Source: Lewinellaceae bacterium | Lineage (GTDB): Bacteria; Bacteroidota; Bacteroidia; Chitinophagales; Saprospiraceae | Length of the DNA stretch: 64,000 bases | Assembly (NCBI GenBank): GCA_020636195.1 | Contig: JACJYH010000004.1 | Coordinates: forward strand, 310,001-374,000 | Direction: 5' to 3' | Part shown: piece by piece, positions 36,516 to 45,300 of the stretch | How positions within the stretch are numbered: position 1 is the first letter of the stretch | How the letters are laid out: every line of letters starts with the position of its first letter | Translations under genes and position numbers: made by a program | Notes under the pieces: model-generated | The model's input: only the letters and a program-made list of their open reading frames with translations | Told to the model about the DNA's origin: nothing | Databases searched by the model: none

Positions 36516-36652
36516 CCCCCATCAAAAAAATATCACTTTTCCATCTCGTACTGACAGGTTTACTGCTGTGGTATGCGGACGCATCCGCCCAATCCATAGA
36601 CCACCTCGTCCGCATCCACTCTGCCAAAAACCCCGATGGTCGAAGTCTATGA
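36512..36652 (+). pseudogene. 5' remnant of a T9SS exoprotein gene, cut off by a RAYT element
   Basis: The first 40 codons (36512-36631) match the start of the intact paralog at 38076. There are six mismatches in the first 37 bases, then an 83-bp stretch that is identical. Homology stops abruptly where the CCCCGATGGT end of the RAYT element begins, and the frame then closes at a TGA (36650-36652). The remainder of the gene is not found on the other side of the element. The signal peptide is intact, but no functional product is expected. Confidence 0.85.
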
Positions 36653-36661
36653 CTTCGATCT
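36631..36661 (+). repeat. Left hairpin end of the RAYT element
   Basis: This 31-bp end contains the stem CGAAGTC-TAT-GACTTCG and is an imperfect inverted match to the right end. Confidence 0.85.
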
Positions 36662-36728
36662 CATACATAAAGAATTTGCAATTCAATAAGCACAATATTG
36701 CAAAAAAGAAATATCTTCGTATTAAATA

Positions 36729-37316
36729 ATGTTAAAATTGCACGGACACAAAATTATCAATCAAAATGCTTTACATTTTCTCACTTTTACAGTGGTAGGA
36801 TGGGTCGATGTTTTTTCAAGAGATAAATACCGTGAAATTATCATCGACAGTCTTATTTATTGTCAAAAAGAGAAAGGGCTCATAATAAACGCATACGTAA
36901 TAATGAGTAATCATGTACATTTGATTTGTTATACCAAAGAACCTTTTCAATTATCAGACTTTATAAGAGACTTCAAGAAATTTACATCTAAATCCATCTT
37001 AGAATCCATCCAGTCTAATACTTCTGAAAGCAGAAAGGAATGGATGCTAAGGCTATTTTCTTATTATGCCAAGTATAACAAGAATAACAAAACTTATCAA
37101 TTTTGGCAACAAGACAGCCATCCAATAGAGCTACAAAGCCCTAAATGGATCAATCAAAAGCTAGCATATTTACATTTAAATCCAGTGCGCAATGGTCTTG
37201 TAGAAAATGCCGAAGATTACCTTTACTGTAGTGCTCGTGCTTATTTGGACAAACCAGGTTTAATTGAAATTGAAAAGATAGAATTAGTGAACACAATTGG
37301 CTTTATCGATAGTTAA
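36729..37316 (+). CDS. REP-associated tyrosine transposase (RAYT, Y1/HUH family)
   Basis: The 195-residue protein has the HUH motif (AYVIMSNHVHLICY, near residue 60) and the tyrosine region LAYLHLNPVRNGLVENAEDYLYCSARAYL in the last third, both diagnostic of the Y1 transposase superfamily. Size and the FLTFTVVGWVDVF N-terminus match RAYT proteins. Such enzymes cut single-stranded DNA at hairpins such as the ones at both ends of this element. The gene looks intact and therefore may be active. Confidence 0.92.
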   Translation: MLKLHGHKIINQNALHFLTFTVVGWVDVFSRDKYREIIIDSLIYCQKEKGLIINAYVIMSNHVHLICYTKEPFQLSDFIRDFKKFTSKSILESIQSNTSESRKEWMLRLFSYYAKYNKNNKTYQFWQQDSHPIELQSPKWINQKLAYLHLNPVRNGLVENAEDYLYCSARAYLDKPGLIEIEKIELVNTIGFIDS

Positions 37317-37343
37317 ATATGAATTGCAAATTCGAAAAATATA

Positions 37344-37374
37344 AGATCGCAGTTGGAAACTGCTACCATCGGGG
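37344..37374 (-). repeat. Right hairpin end of the RAYT element
   Basis: This 31-bp end contains the stem GCAGTT-GGA-AACTGC. Its stem sequence differs from that of the left end while the outer CCCCGATGGT is kept, so the two hairpins have diverged as REP pairs do. Confidence 0.85.
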
Positions 37375-37430
37375 TCAAGTGCAAATTAATGTGTACATAG
37401 GCCAAAATTCATCTTCTATTCCATCATTAA

Positions 37431-38042
37431 ATGAACTTTATGGTAGTGCGTGGGCAAAATAGAAATTCACTGATAGAAGCGTATTATATAGACATAAGAC
37501 CAAATTCTGTATATTTAAACATTGAAGGGGATAAAAGTTTCTCAGGATACGGCATTTCTCTTTTGAGCTTTCCTTTGGATCGAGTATTTGGTAAATTTAA
37601 TTTCATAACAGAAAGTTTTCAAATGATTACTTTATTAAATAATATCCTTGCGGATAAAAATTATTGTAAGCGTGAATATGGAACTGATGAAATGGATTTT
37701 TCTGGTCTATCACATGAACTAACGGTGTATTCTTATAGTACATATTCCTATTTAGAAAAATGGGGTTTATGTGCAAGAATTACTACGGTTGAATTTTTGA
37801 GTATTTTTATAGAAATTCATGCCTTTTTGTTAAGGTGGAATAATAGGAAATTAATTATAGATCTTATATATGATATTTTTATTAATATCAAAAAGGGTAA
37901 TTTAGAATATAAAGAAAATCTCATAATAAAAAATCTTAATGAGAAGGATTATCTAAGATTTGGTATAACCGAAGAAAAATTAAATCTGAATTTTGATGAA
38001 TATATCGCATCTTTAGAGTTTCCAAGTCATTTAGCTGAATAA
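37431..38042 (+). CDS. Unknown AT-rich accessory protein, 203 aa
   Basis: No family is recognised. The protein is cytoplasmic by appearance. There is no signal peptide, and the N-terminus is NFMVVRGQNRNSLIEAYYID. It has a hydrophobic helical part (TVEFLSIFIEIHAFLLRW) and a Lys/Asn-rich C-terminus. The gene is much more AT-rich than the T9SS gene 33 bp downstream, which suggests separate acquisition. It occupies the same position relative to the intact exoprotein gene at 38076 as the 35358 gene does to the truncated copy at 36512. Small size, composition and position would fit an immunity or partner protein, but nothing proves this. Confidence 0.6.
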   Translation: MNFMVVRGQNRNSLIEAYYIDIRPNSVYLNIEGDKSFSGYGISLLSFPLDRVFGKFNFITESFQMITLLNNILADKNYCKREYGTDEMDFSGLSHELTVYSYSTYSYLEKWGLCARITTVEFLSIFIEIHAFLLRWNNRKLIIDLIYDIFINIKKGNLEYKENLIIKNLNEKDYLRFGITEEKLNLNFDEYIASLEFPSHLAE

Positions 38043-38075
38043 GAACATCTAAAAATATCTAAGCTTAATATTAAT

Positions 38076-39848
38076 ATGACCATCATCAAAAAAATACCAC
38101 TCTTCCATCTGTTACTGACAGGTTTACTGCTGTGGTATGCGGACGCATCCGCCCAATCCATAGACCACCTCGTCCGCATCCACTCTGCCAAAAACACAGA
38201 GATGCGCCCACTCGATGTAGAGCGGGTAGATGATCATATCTATACGGTATATGAGAACATCCATCGGGATACGGTCAAGATAGATGGTCAGCCCTTGGGC
38301 TTAGATACCTTGCCGAGAGAGCAGATGCCAATAGTAATCAGCCAGTTTGATACTTCACATCAGCTATTGCGTACGAGTGTGCTTACGGCATCCAGGCCAT
38401 TCAGAGGAGCGATCGCCTTCCAGAATGTGCGGTATCATGGTGACCGCATCTACCTATTCGTGAGTATTTATGATAAGGAGCTACGGTACAATGGTGAGAC
38501 GATATGGGCGGCTACACCTGTAGATGACATATTGAATATCAATCGATGGTTTGTGATGGTCACACTTGACAGTGATCTGAACTTAGTAAGAGTGAAGGGA
38601 ATCGACCATTGGTATAGTGGGTATGAGGATATAGCATTTGGAGATGATAGGATGTATTTGTTTGGGCGAGTATCTCATATTGACAACACTCCTGATACTG
38701 TAAGTGTAGATGGCTATGATATAGTGACGATGACAGAGGGCAAGAGAGTAAGTACAAGTTTTATGATGACTTATGACTTAGAGACTGATAGCCTACTCCA
38801 TTGTGTCAGGATGGGTATAGGGCTGGCAGTTAGTTATTTTCATCACGGCAATGTGCGTATAGGTAGTGATGGTACAGTATATCAGTTGATACTTACGGGA
38901 TGTGATAGTATCACTATGGAGGATGGTAATGTATTGGGATTTGTATGGCCCGAATATTACTCATTTGTATTTAAGTACAGTAAAGATGGATTACTGGAAG
39001 ATTGGATACGGTTTAGTCCACAAGGAGGAATAACCAATTTTAGTAAGATGGAAATGACTTCTGACGGAGACTTAGTCTTTTATGGCCGGGTAGCGTATAG
39101 GATTACTTTGAATGATGAGGATTTAGTAAAATTACCATTGGATCATGGGGCAGTGGTCATGAGTATGAATCCTACTACACTAGGTGTCAACTGGTATGAT
39201 TACATATCAGTAAGATCCTTTGGGAGTGGAGTTTCGATACATGCAGATGACTTAGACATTGATAATGATGATAATGTATATACTATATCTTCTTTCAGAG
39301 TAGATGTGAGAGGGTCACAGAATATTAATGGTGAAACTATCAAGTTTGGCACATACATCACTAAGTATGACCGAGAAGGTAAAATGAAGAATAGGGTCAG
39401 ATGGGCCAATACTGTGGAAGATCCGGATGTATTGATTACAAGTGGTCATGATGGAAAATTGGTAGTATTCAGAACAAAAGAAGGTAAAAAGAATGAGATG
39501 GACAGTATCATCAATGAAAATATAGCATATAGTAGTCAAATGAATTTATTCAAATTTACATTTGATGATGTATCGTCAGGTATTGATGATGAGTGGACTA
39601 AAACGTCTCCATTCGCTATCTATCCCAATCCTGTACATAAAGATGGCATTTTAAAAGTGCTCGGTCAAAGTGACATAGATAATCTTCTTTACATTATATT
39701 GGATGCCTTTGGACGTGTGGTGGCAAGAGGCAACTTTCATCAAAGTGAAGGGATAGCATTGGCAGCTTTAAAATTGCAAAGTGGCTTGTATTATCTGAGT
39801 TTAGGTGTGATGGGCACTGGGTTACAGAAATTTGTTGTAATTGAATAG
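38076..39848 (+). CDS. T9SS-exported paralog A, beta-propeller-like exoprotein
   Basis: The 590-residue protein has a signal peptide ending YADASAQ, a body of repeated beta units (MYLFGRVSHIDNTPDTVSVDGY, LVFYGRVAYRI) like a propeller, and a T9SS sorting domain (YPNPVHKDGILKVLG ... LQSGLYYLSLG ... FVVIE). It is a clear paralog of the next gene (39860) and of the remnant at 36512. The first few hundred bases are richer in G and C than the rest of the gene. It should be displayed on or released from the cell surface. The substrate or role is unknown. Confidence 0.82.
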   Translation: MTIIKKIPLFHLLLTGLLLWYADASAQSIDHLVRIHSAKNTEMRPLDVERVDDHIYTVYENIHRDTVKIDGQPLGLDTLPREQMPIVISQFDTSHQLLRTSVLTASRPFRGAIAFQNVRYHGDRIYLFVSIYDKELRYNGETIWAATPVDDILNINRWFVMVTLDSDLNLVRVKGIDHWYSGYEDIAFGDDRMYLFGRVSHIDNTPDTVSVDGYDIVTMTEGKRVSTSFMMTYDLETDSLLHCVRMGIGLAVSYFHHGNVRIGSDGTVYQLILTGCDSITMEDGNVLGFVWPEYYSFVFKYSKDGLLEDWIRFSPQGGITNFSKMEMTSDGDLVFYGRVAYRITLNDEDLVKLPLDHGAVVMSMNPTTLGVNWYDYISVRSFGSGVSIHADDLDIDNDDNVYTISSFRVDVRGSQNINGETIKFGTYITKYDREGKMKNRVRWANTVEDPDVLITSGHDGKLVVFRTKEGKKNEMDSIINENIAYSSQMNLFKFTFDDVSSGIDDEWTKTSPFAIYPNPVHKDGILKVLGQSDIDNLLYIILDAFGRVVARGNFHQSEGIALAALKLQSGLYYLSLGVMGTGLQKFVVIE

Positions 39849-39859
39849 AATGAATAAAA

Positions 39860-41590
39860 ATGCATAAAGCTTTTAACATAATATTTTGCTTCTTTTTGGT
39901 GAGTGTGACACTCTCTTTGACTACCAAAGCTCAAACTGTAGAAAACTTAACAAAAATACATAGTAAATCTAGCACATATTTGTCTCCTTATAAGGTGGTA
40001 AGTCTTGCAGATCATGTATATACGTTTATGCATTTTGACAATAAAGATACTTTATTCATCGATGGTGAGTCACAGACTGAATTTCTAAGTCCAGGTGCAG
40101 GTGAGTCTAATCATATTGAATTTGTGATATCAAAATTTGATTTGAATCATAAGTTAGTTAATTTAGGTTCTATTTCTGGTACCAGAATTTTGTGTAAAAA
40201 TATACAGGTGCACCAAGATAAAATATATGTATTTGTAAATTTTAGTGTAAATCCTAGTTTAAAATACAATGGAGCAGAAATATGGAAAGCAACCCAAAAT
40301 CCGAATGATTGGGAGGACAGTTGGAATGTGATGGTCGTTTTGGACGAAGATTTAAATTTGTTGGATGTAAAAGGTATAGATCATTACAATTCGGGATTTG
40401 ATGGGATCGCTTTTGGTGATGGTAGGATGTATTTAAGTGGATATTTTACCAATATATCAGATACAAAAGAGACTGTGGAAGTAGATGGATATAAATTGTC
40501 CAGTTTAACTTCGGAACGAAATTTAGGAACTAGCTTTATGTTAACGTATGATACTCAGTTAGGGAAGATAATCCACAGTGAATTGTTTAATGTATATTAT
40601 TATGGGTATTATACAGGCACACAATCGTTATTAGTGGGATTGGATGGCTGCGCGTATCAGTTAATAATGTCTAGTGGAGGTGTTTTTACATACCAAGATT
40701 TAGACTTTGAACTGGCTGGTCTTTGGTCAGCCAATGTTTTAATCAAATATACTCTGAATGGAAAGGTAGATAAAATAGTCAATTTATGTAAGAATAATGT
40801 CACCTTTATATCAGAAATGCACATGACAACAACAGGAGACTTATTACTGTACGGAGAATGCTGGAATGGACTTGGATATAATGGTGTTGACTTGGTGAAA
40901 ACGCATCTACCTTATGCAGCAGTATTATTTTCCTTGGATGGAAAAGATCTAAGTTTAAAATGGTATGATTATATGGCCTCAGAGCAAAAAATTTGGGTTG
41001 GTGGTATAGCAACAGATAAAGAAGATAATATATATATAATGAACTCCAATGGGATAGGATTATTGGCAGAAGACAAAGAAGGCAAAACCTTGATATCTGG
41101 CAATCATATATATAAGTATAATATGGATGGTAAAAGATTAAGTGATTTTAGATCACAATACGGAAAACCATTCTTTTTATCCACAAAAGGTGTTGATACC
41201 TTGATAATTATGAAAGGGGTAGGTTCAATACAAGGTTCTTTTGATTCATTATTAAATATTACAAACAATTATGGTAATACAAAAGAATTTGCTTTATTTC
41301 AATTGATTCTGAATAAAACATCAGGTTTTATTGAAATAGAAAAAAATGAAAAGGATCGGATATACCCAAATCCGGTGCACAAAGATGGCCTACTGACGAT
41401 TAGTGGTGATCATAGTTCAGTGGATAAGGCTTTTGTTATCAGTGATCGTATGGGGCGTACAGTGGCAAGCGGCAAACTTGATGATACCGCGCAAATATGT
41501 TTATCATCCTACAATCTGAATTCTGGGATATATTTTATTCGGATTGGAAAAGATGATAGCATACCGATGAAGATGCTAATATTGGAATAA
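39860..41590 (+). CDS. T9SS-exported paralog B, beta-propeller-like exoprotein
   Basis: The 576-residue protein begins 11 bp after paralog A and shares its layout: a signal peptide ending TKAQ, shared marker segments such as IAFGDGRMYLSGYFTNI (compare IAFGDDRMYLFGRVSHI in A), and the sorting domain YPNPVHKDGLLTI ... LNSGIYFIRIG. The coding DNA is more AT-rich than in A, so the two copies have diverged for some time or have different sources. Tandem arrangement implies co-expression. Confidence 0.82.
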   Translation: MHKAFNIIFCFFLVSVTLSLTTKAQTVENLTKIHSKSSTYLSPYKVVSLADHVYTFMHFDNKDTLFIDGESQTEFLSPGAGESNHIEFVISKFDLNHKLVNLGSISGTRILCKNIQVHQDKIYVFVNFSVNPSLKYNGAEIWKATQNPNDWEDSWNVMVVLDEDLNLLDVKGIDHYNSGFDGIAFGDGRMYLSGYFTNISDTKETVEVDGYKLSSLTSERNLGTSFMLTYDTQLGKIIHSELFNVYYYGYYTGTQSLLVGLDGCAYQLIMSSGGVFTYQDLDFELAGLWSANVLIKYTLNGKVDKIVNLCKNNVTFISEMHMTTTGDLLLYGECWNGLGYNGVDLVKTHLPYAAVLFSLDGKDLSLKWYDYMASEQKIWVGGIATDKEDNIYIMNSNGIGLLAEDKEGKTLISGNHIYKYNMDGKRLSDFRSQYGKPFFLSTKGVDTLIIMKGVGSIQGSFDSLLNITNNYGNTKEFALFQLILNKTSGFIEIEKNEKDRIYPNPVHKDGLLTISGDHSSVDKAFVISDRMGRTVASGKLDDTAQICLSSYNLNSGIYFIRIGKDDSIPMKMLILE

Positions 41591-41655
41591 ACGCTATATT
41601 TTTTTGGCTGCCAATGTGATTAGCCAAGAATTATGTGATTTTCAGTCTTTGTAGT

Positions 41656-42009
41656 TTATCTACTAAATTTTCTATTTTTTCTGTAGTAAATCCGTTGTTC
41701 AGGTGTCAATACACCTTCATATTTTGATTGATATGAAAGGTCTATATCGTTGATTTTCAAATGAATGGCGTACTTATCTAAGTCTTGTGTATCTATGGAC
41801 GCAAAAGTCTTGTATTTCTCACTTGCAATTTGATAAATTTTGATTTTTTGATCATTTGAAAGTTGCAATGAATGATCCGCACTTCCATCTATGATACTGG
41901 AAATTTGATACAACTCGCTTTCCAAATACTCTATATCCTTCTGTGCATGAGTAACCCAAATATTAAGAAGCGTAACGCCGTAAATCAAGAAATATTTTTG
42001 AATTTTCAT
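41656..42009 (-). CDS. Small exported protein, 117 aa
   Basis: A signal peptide (MKIQKYFLIYGVTLLNIWVTHAQ) precedes a mature part of about 94 residues with a helix pair. The segment YEGVLTPEQRIYYRK resembles the LTxEQ element found in small periplasmic proteins of the Spy/LTxxQ type, as in the gene at 34771. It stands alone between paralog B (convergent) and the AsmA-like gene. Confidence 0.65.
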   Translation of the reverse strand: MKIQKYFLIYGVTLLNIWVTHAQKDIEYLESELYQISSIIDGSADHSLQLSNDQKIKIYQIASEKYKTFASIDTQDLDKYAIHLKINDIDLSYQSKYEGVLTPEQRIYYRKNRKFSR

Positions 42010-42083
42010 GGTAAAATATCATATATGCTTGGCAAATATAGGACAAATTGAGAAAAAAACATATTTTATTTGAATATCCAAAA

Positions 42084-45000
42084 TCAATTGCTTTTCTTTT
42101 TCTTTTTAAATGGATTGAAATCTTCTAATTTATCCTTTATTTTATTGATCTCTTCCGTGGATTGTTTTTCCAAAATGTCCTTTGCTTTCTGTTTTAAACT
42201 ATCTGAAACGATACCTGATGTCATGGTATCTAACTGAGAAATGACCTTTTGTTTTACCACATTTTTGACACTGTCAATGGCTTTATTGGCTGCCTCTTCT
42301 GCCTTCTTCTTTGCTTTATCCACTTCTTTGTTGAGCACAGTTTTCACTGTATCTTTTAGTTTTTCTTCTTGCTTCTTGATGACTTGATTGAGCGAATCCT
42401 TAATTTTTTGCTCTGCTTGAGCCACAGCAGCATTGACAATATCTTGATTTGAAATACCTTGCGAAAGTTTAGGAGTAATTTTTATTGTTGGATTCTTGAT
42501 GTTTCCGGTGATTTTTACATTGACAAAAATATTATTGCCATCGATTATAGAAATACCGAGCCTTGACGCTTCCTTTTGCAATAAATTTAATCCTGTATTG
42601 GCGGTGGATGTGACAACATTTCCTTCCATTAATTTTCTTGGAATAACGAAATCCAAATTATAATCCATTTCCTTTCCCAAACCATGTTTTCCGTTGATAT
42701 TCAAGTCAATACCACTAAATGAAGTGTGGTAATCTTTCATCTCAACAAATCCTTTCACGATTTCAAACCAGTTTTTTGTATTGTCTAATTTGATCTCTTT
42801 TATTTGTGGCAGATTGAGTTTTGTAGCTATTTCTGACATAGGCAGAAAACCTTTTAGACTACCTTTGAGTGTTTCAATAAGGCCGGAAGCATCAAGAGAA
42901 TTCAAGTCAGGTGTCATATCACTGCCTAGTTTTCCTGACATGACCAAAGTGGTATTGAAAATCCCTTCGATGTACTCTGCCAATGGAGCCAACTGCTTAA
43001 AAGTGACTATTTCTCGATAGGCATCTTTAAACTGTAAGTTTTTCAAGTCCAATTTTACCGCATAATCAGGATTTTGTATGTCTTTTGTGTTGTAAGTGCC
43101 TGACAGAGCCACCTTGCCTCCCAACATCTGAGAACTCACGTCCGATAAATCCAATTGGCTGTCGTGCACATTCATGCTGCCTGAAAATTTATTCAAAGTA
43201 TAATTGGTATATTGGAGTTTATCAATGTCACCATTCAGCTTTAGATTCATTCGTTCAGGCACAGGAATGACCTGCATAGGCTCTTGAGTAGTGGATGAAG
43301 TTTCGCTCTGCATGAAAGGGTTGAGGTCCAAAAACTGAGATTTCAAATTCAATTCGCCTGTTAATATGCCTGATGCAAACAAATAATCCATGGCATTGGT
43401 CATGTAACCAGTTATGGAGAAATCAGAATCACCTATTTTACCCCTAAAATCTTCAATATCCATGGAATTGGCAGCCAATTTACCTTTCAATTTCAAGTTG
43501 TCAATGGATTGATTGTCATATTGAATTTTATTGAAATTTGCTTGCATTCTCACTTCAGATTCAGCAAAATCATTGGGATTTATACTGCTTGGAGATGCGA
43601 CAGCTTCATTATCAGTTTCCACAGAACTTTGATCCACCCATTCATCTGCATTGAAATACTCAGAATCCATGGTGAGATCTATTTTTGAGTCAATTTTTGT
43701 AGAAAATACTGCTAATGGATTTTCCATTTTAAAGCCAACATCAAAGTCACTTTGACCCAATTTCATATCATCACCTTGAAAAGAAAGTTGCTGTGGTTGA
43801 GCGTTGAAGGTCAAATTTGGAATGGTGATCTTTGGCTTGTCTTCCATTTGCACAACCATATCTTTCACTTGTCCATTACCGTCAAAGGTGATAGCAGAGT
43901 AATTGGCAGCTTCCACATCAGACATCTTCGCTTTGAAAGAAAGATGTCCATCTATCAATCCCGCCAACTGTTTGATATTTTCCATAGGAAAAGCTTGCGA
44001 AATGGATGACAATTGCATTTTTGCATCCAAATTTCCTTCAATTTTCTGGTCAGATGTTGCATTGCTCACATACAATCTACCGGACACAGGATCTTCACCT
44101 ACTTTTAATGAAAATGTGGGAATATCCACAGTCATATCCCGATATTGTTTTTCATTAGCAAAAATATGCACTTGTGCATTGATATCTTTCATGTCATTGG
44201 GTAGGGAAGGGTACTTGACATATCCTTTTGAAACTTGTGCTTTGACATCAAAAGAAGGCAATGAAGTTTCATTATATATTCCATTGATTTTGGCTGCAAT
44301 GGAAGCTGTTCCGTTTGCAGTTACATCTTTAAAATCTTGTGTATAGGCATTCGGAATTATAGAAAGAAGTGATTTGAAGGATTCGCCTTCCATTCGGTAA
44401 TTCATATCTATTTTTAAATCATCAGCGCCTACAAACTGAACATATCCGTCACCTACCAGATCCAAATCATTGATGGACAATACATTATCTAACAATGTAT
44501 ATTTCTCTTCGGGAAAATTGATATTGATGCCGGCATCAAAATTGGCTTTTGCATTTTTGATGTATGCAATATCATCCATTGTTATACTAAGTGCGTCAGC
44601 AGTAGAAGTAGTTTTTAAGTCAAAGACATCCTGAGTAAAATCACCCTTGCCTTGATGGTTCAAATTTTCAACTTGAACAAAGATTTTACTCACATAATCA
44701 TCGTATTTGACGTTGGCATTGGTGATGCTATATTTCTTTACATTTAAGTGGTATGAAGATGATGCTGAAGAAGTATCTTGTTCCGTAATCTGATAATTTG
44801 CCAAAGAATCGCTCATCACAACAACATGAATGCTTGGAGATTCAAGGTGAATATTATTGATCTGAGGGTACATCTCTTTGGAAAAGAGAGACATAATGTC
44901 TATATCCAAGTGCGTTTTCGGAGCATCATATAAGACAACATTTTCAAAGGGCTCATTTCCAATGATTTTCAGACTATCAATGGTCAACTGCACATCCGGA

Positions 45001-45185
45001 AATGAAGCGAAAAATGATAGATCAGCATCAGAAAAGGTGATGTCAGCATTGGCTGACGAATTGATAGTATTTTGGATATATTGTATTATTTTATCTTTAA
45101 AAACAAAAGGAAGGATAAACCCTGCGACCAAAAGTCCTATACATAAATAAAGCCCAATTTTTGCGACTTTTTTTAAATACTTCAT
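42084..45185 (-). CDS. AsmA-family outer-membrane biogenesis protein
   Basis: The 1033-residue protein has one N-terminal membrane helix (VAKIGLYLCIGLLVAGFILPFVF), then a very long beta-rich periplasmic part with AsmA-type segments (ADITFSDADLSFFASFPDVQLTIDSLKIIG, and near residue 850 the LNINGKHGLGKEMDYNLDF block). A C-terminal charged coiled coil of about 130 residues follows (EEKLKDTVKTVLNKEVDKAKK). AsmA and TamB-like proteins are thought to bridge the envelope and carry lipids to the outer membrane. The highly charged tail is longer than in most AsmA proteins. Confidence 0.85.
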   Translation of the reverse strand: MKYLKKVAKIGLYLCIGLLVAGFILPFVFKDKIIQYIQNTINSSANADITFSDADLSFFASFPDVQLTIDSLKIIGNEPFENVVLYDAPKTHLDIDIMSLFSKEMYPQINNIHLESPSIHVVVMSDSLANYQITEQDTSSASSSYHLNVKKYSITNANVKYDDYVSKIFVQVENLNHQGKGDFTQDVFDLKTTSTADALSITMDDIAYIKNAKANFDAGININFPEEKYTLLDNVLSINDLDLVGDGYVQFVGADDLKIDMNYRMEGESFKSLLSIIPNAYTQDFKDVTANGTASIAAKINGIYNETSLPSFDVKAQVSKGYVKYPSLPNDMKDINAQVHIFANEKQYRDMTVDIPTFSLKVGEDPVSGRLYVSNATSDQKIEGNLDAKMQLSSISQAFPMENIKQLAGLIDGHLSFKAKMSDVEAANYSAITFDGNGQVKDMVVQMEDKPKITIPNLTFNAQPQQLSFQGDDMKLGQSDFDVGFKMENPLAVFSTKIDSKIDLTMDSEYFNADEWVDQSSVETDNEAVASPSSINPNDFAESEVRMQANFNKIQYDNQSIDNLKLKGKLAANSMDIEDFRGKIGDSDFSITGYMTNAMDYLFASGILTGELNLKSQFLDLNPFMQSETSSTTQEPMQVIPVPERMNLKLNGDIDKLQYTNYTLNKFSGSMNVHDSQLDLSDVSSQMLGGKVALSGTYNTKDIQNPDYAVKLDLKNLQFKDAYREIVTFKQLAPLAEYIEGIFNTTLVMSGKLGSDMTPDLNSLDASGLIETLKGSLKGFLPMSEIATKLNLPQIKEIKLDNTKNWFEIVKGFVEMKDYHTSFSGIDLNINGKHGLGKEMDYNLDFVIPRKLMEGNVVTSTANTGLNLLQKEASRLGISIIDGNNIFVNVKITGNIKNPTIKITPKLSQGISNQDIVNAAVAQAEQKIKDSLNQVIKKQEEKLKDTVKTVLNKEVDKAKKKAEEAANKAIDSVKNVVKQKVISQLDTMTSGIVSDSLKQKAKDILEKQSTEEINKIKDKLEDFNPFKKKKKSN

Positions 45186-45205
45186 ATTGTATATTTATAA
45201 TGCTT

Positions 45206-45236
45206 CAAACGTAAATTAGCGTAAATTCGTTTACAA
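45206..45236 (-). promoter_or_regulatory. Promoter of the AsmA-like gene
   Basis: On the minus strand there is TTG (45234-45236), a 20-bp spacer and TACGTTTG (45206-45213). This is a full match to the Bacteroidota sigma-ABfr pattern, located 20 bp before the start codon. Confidence 0.6.
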
Positions 45237-45300
45237 CAAATGATGATTTTATGAGGGTTTTATGATAGTCAATTTCAGATTTTCGTTGACCTTAAAAAAA

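Larger units (their letters stand above)
36631..37374 (+). mobile_element. RAYT-type element: Y1 transposase between two hairpin-bearing inverted ends
   Basis: The 744-bp unit has 31-bp imperfect inverted ends that share CCCCGATGGT at the outside and CGATCT at the inside. Each end holds a perfect short hairpin, a 7-bp stem on the left (36641-36657) and a 6-bp stem on the right (37349-37363). A second inverted pair (GAATTTGCAATTCA) lies further inside at 36672-36685 and 37320-37333. One Y1-type transposase gene fills the middle. This is the arrangement of REP-associated tyrosine transposases, domesticated relatives of IS200/IS605. No target duplication is apparent. Confidence 0.85.

Noticed and set aside
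41590..41655. Rho-independent terminator between the convergent genes
   Set aside because: A TTGGCT/AGCCAA stem exists, but the T-run precedes it on the plus strand, and the minus reading lacks a proper T-tract after the stem.
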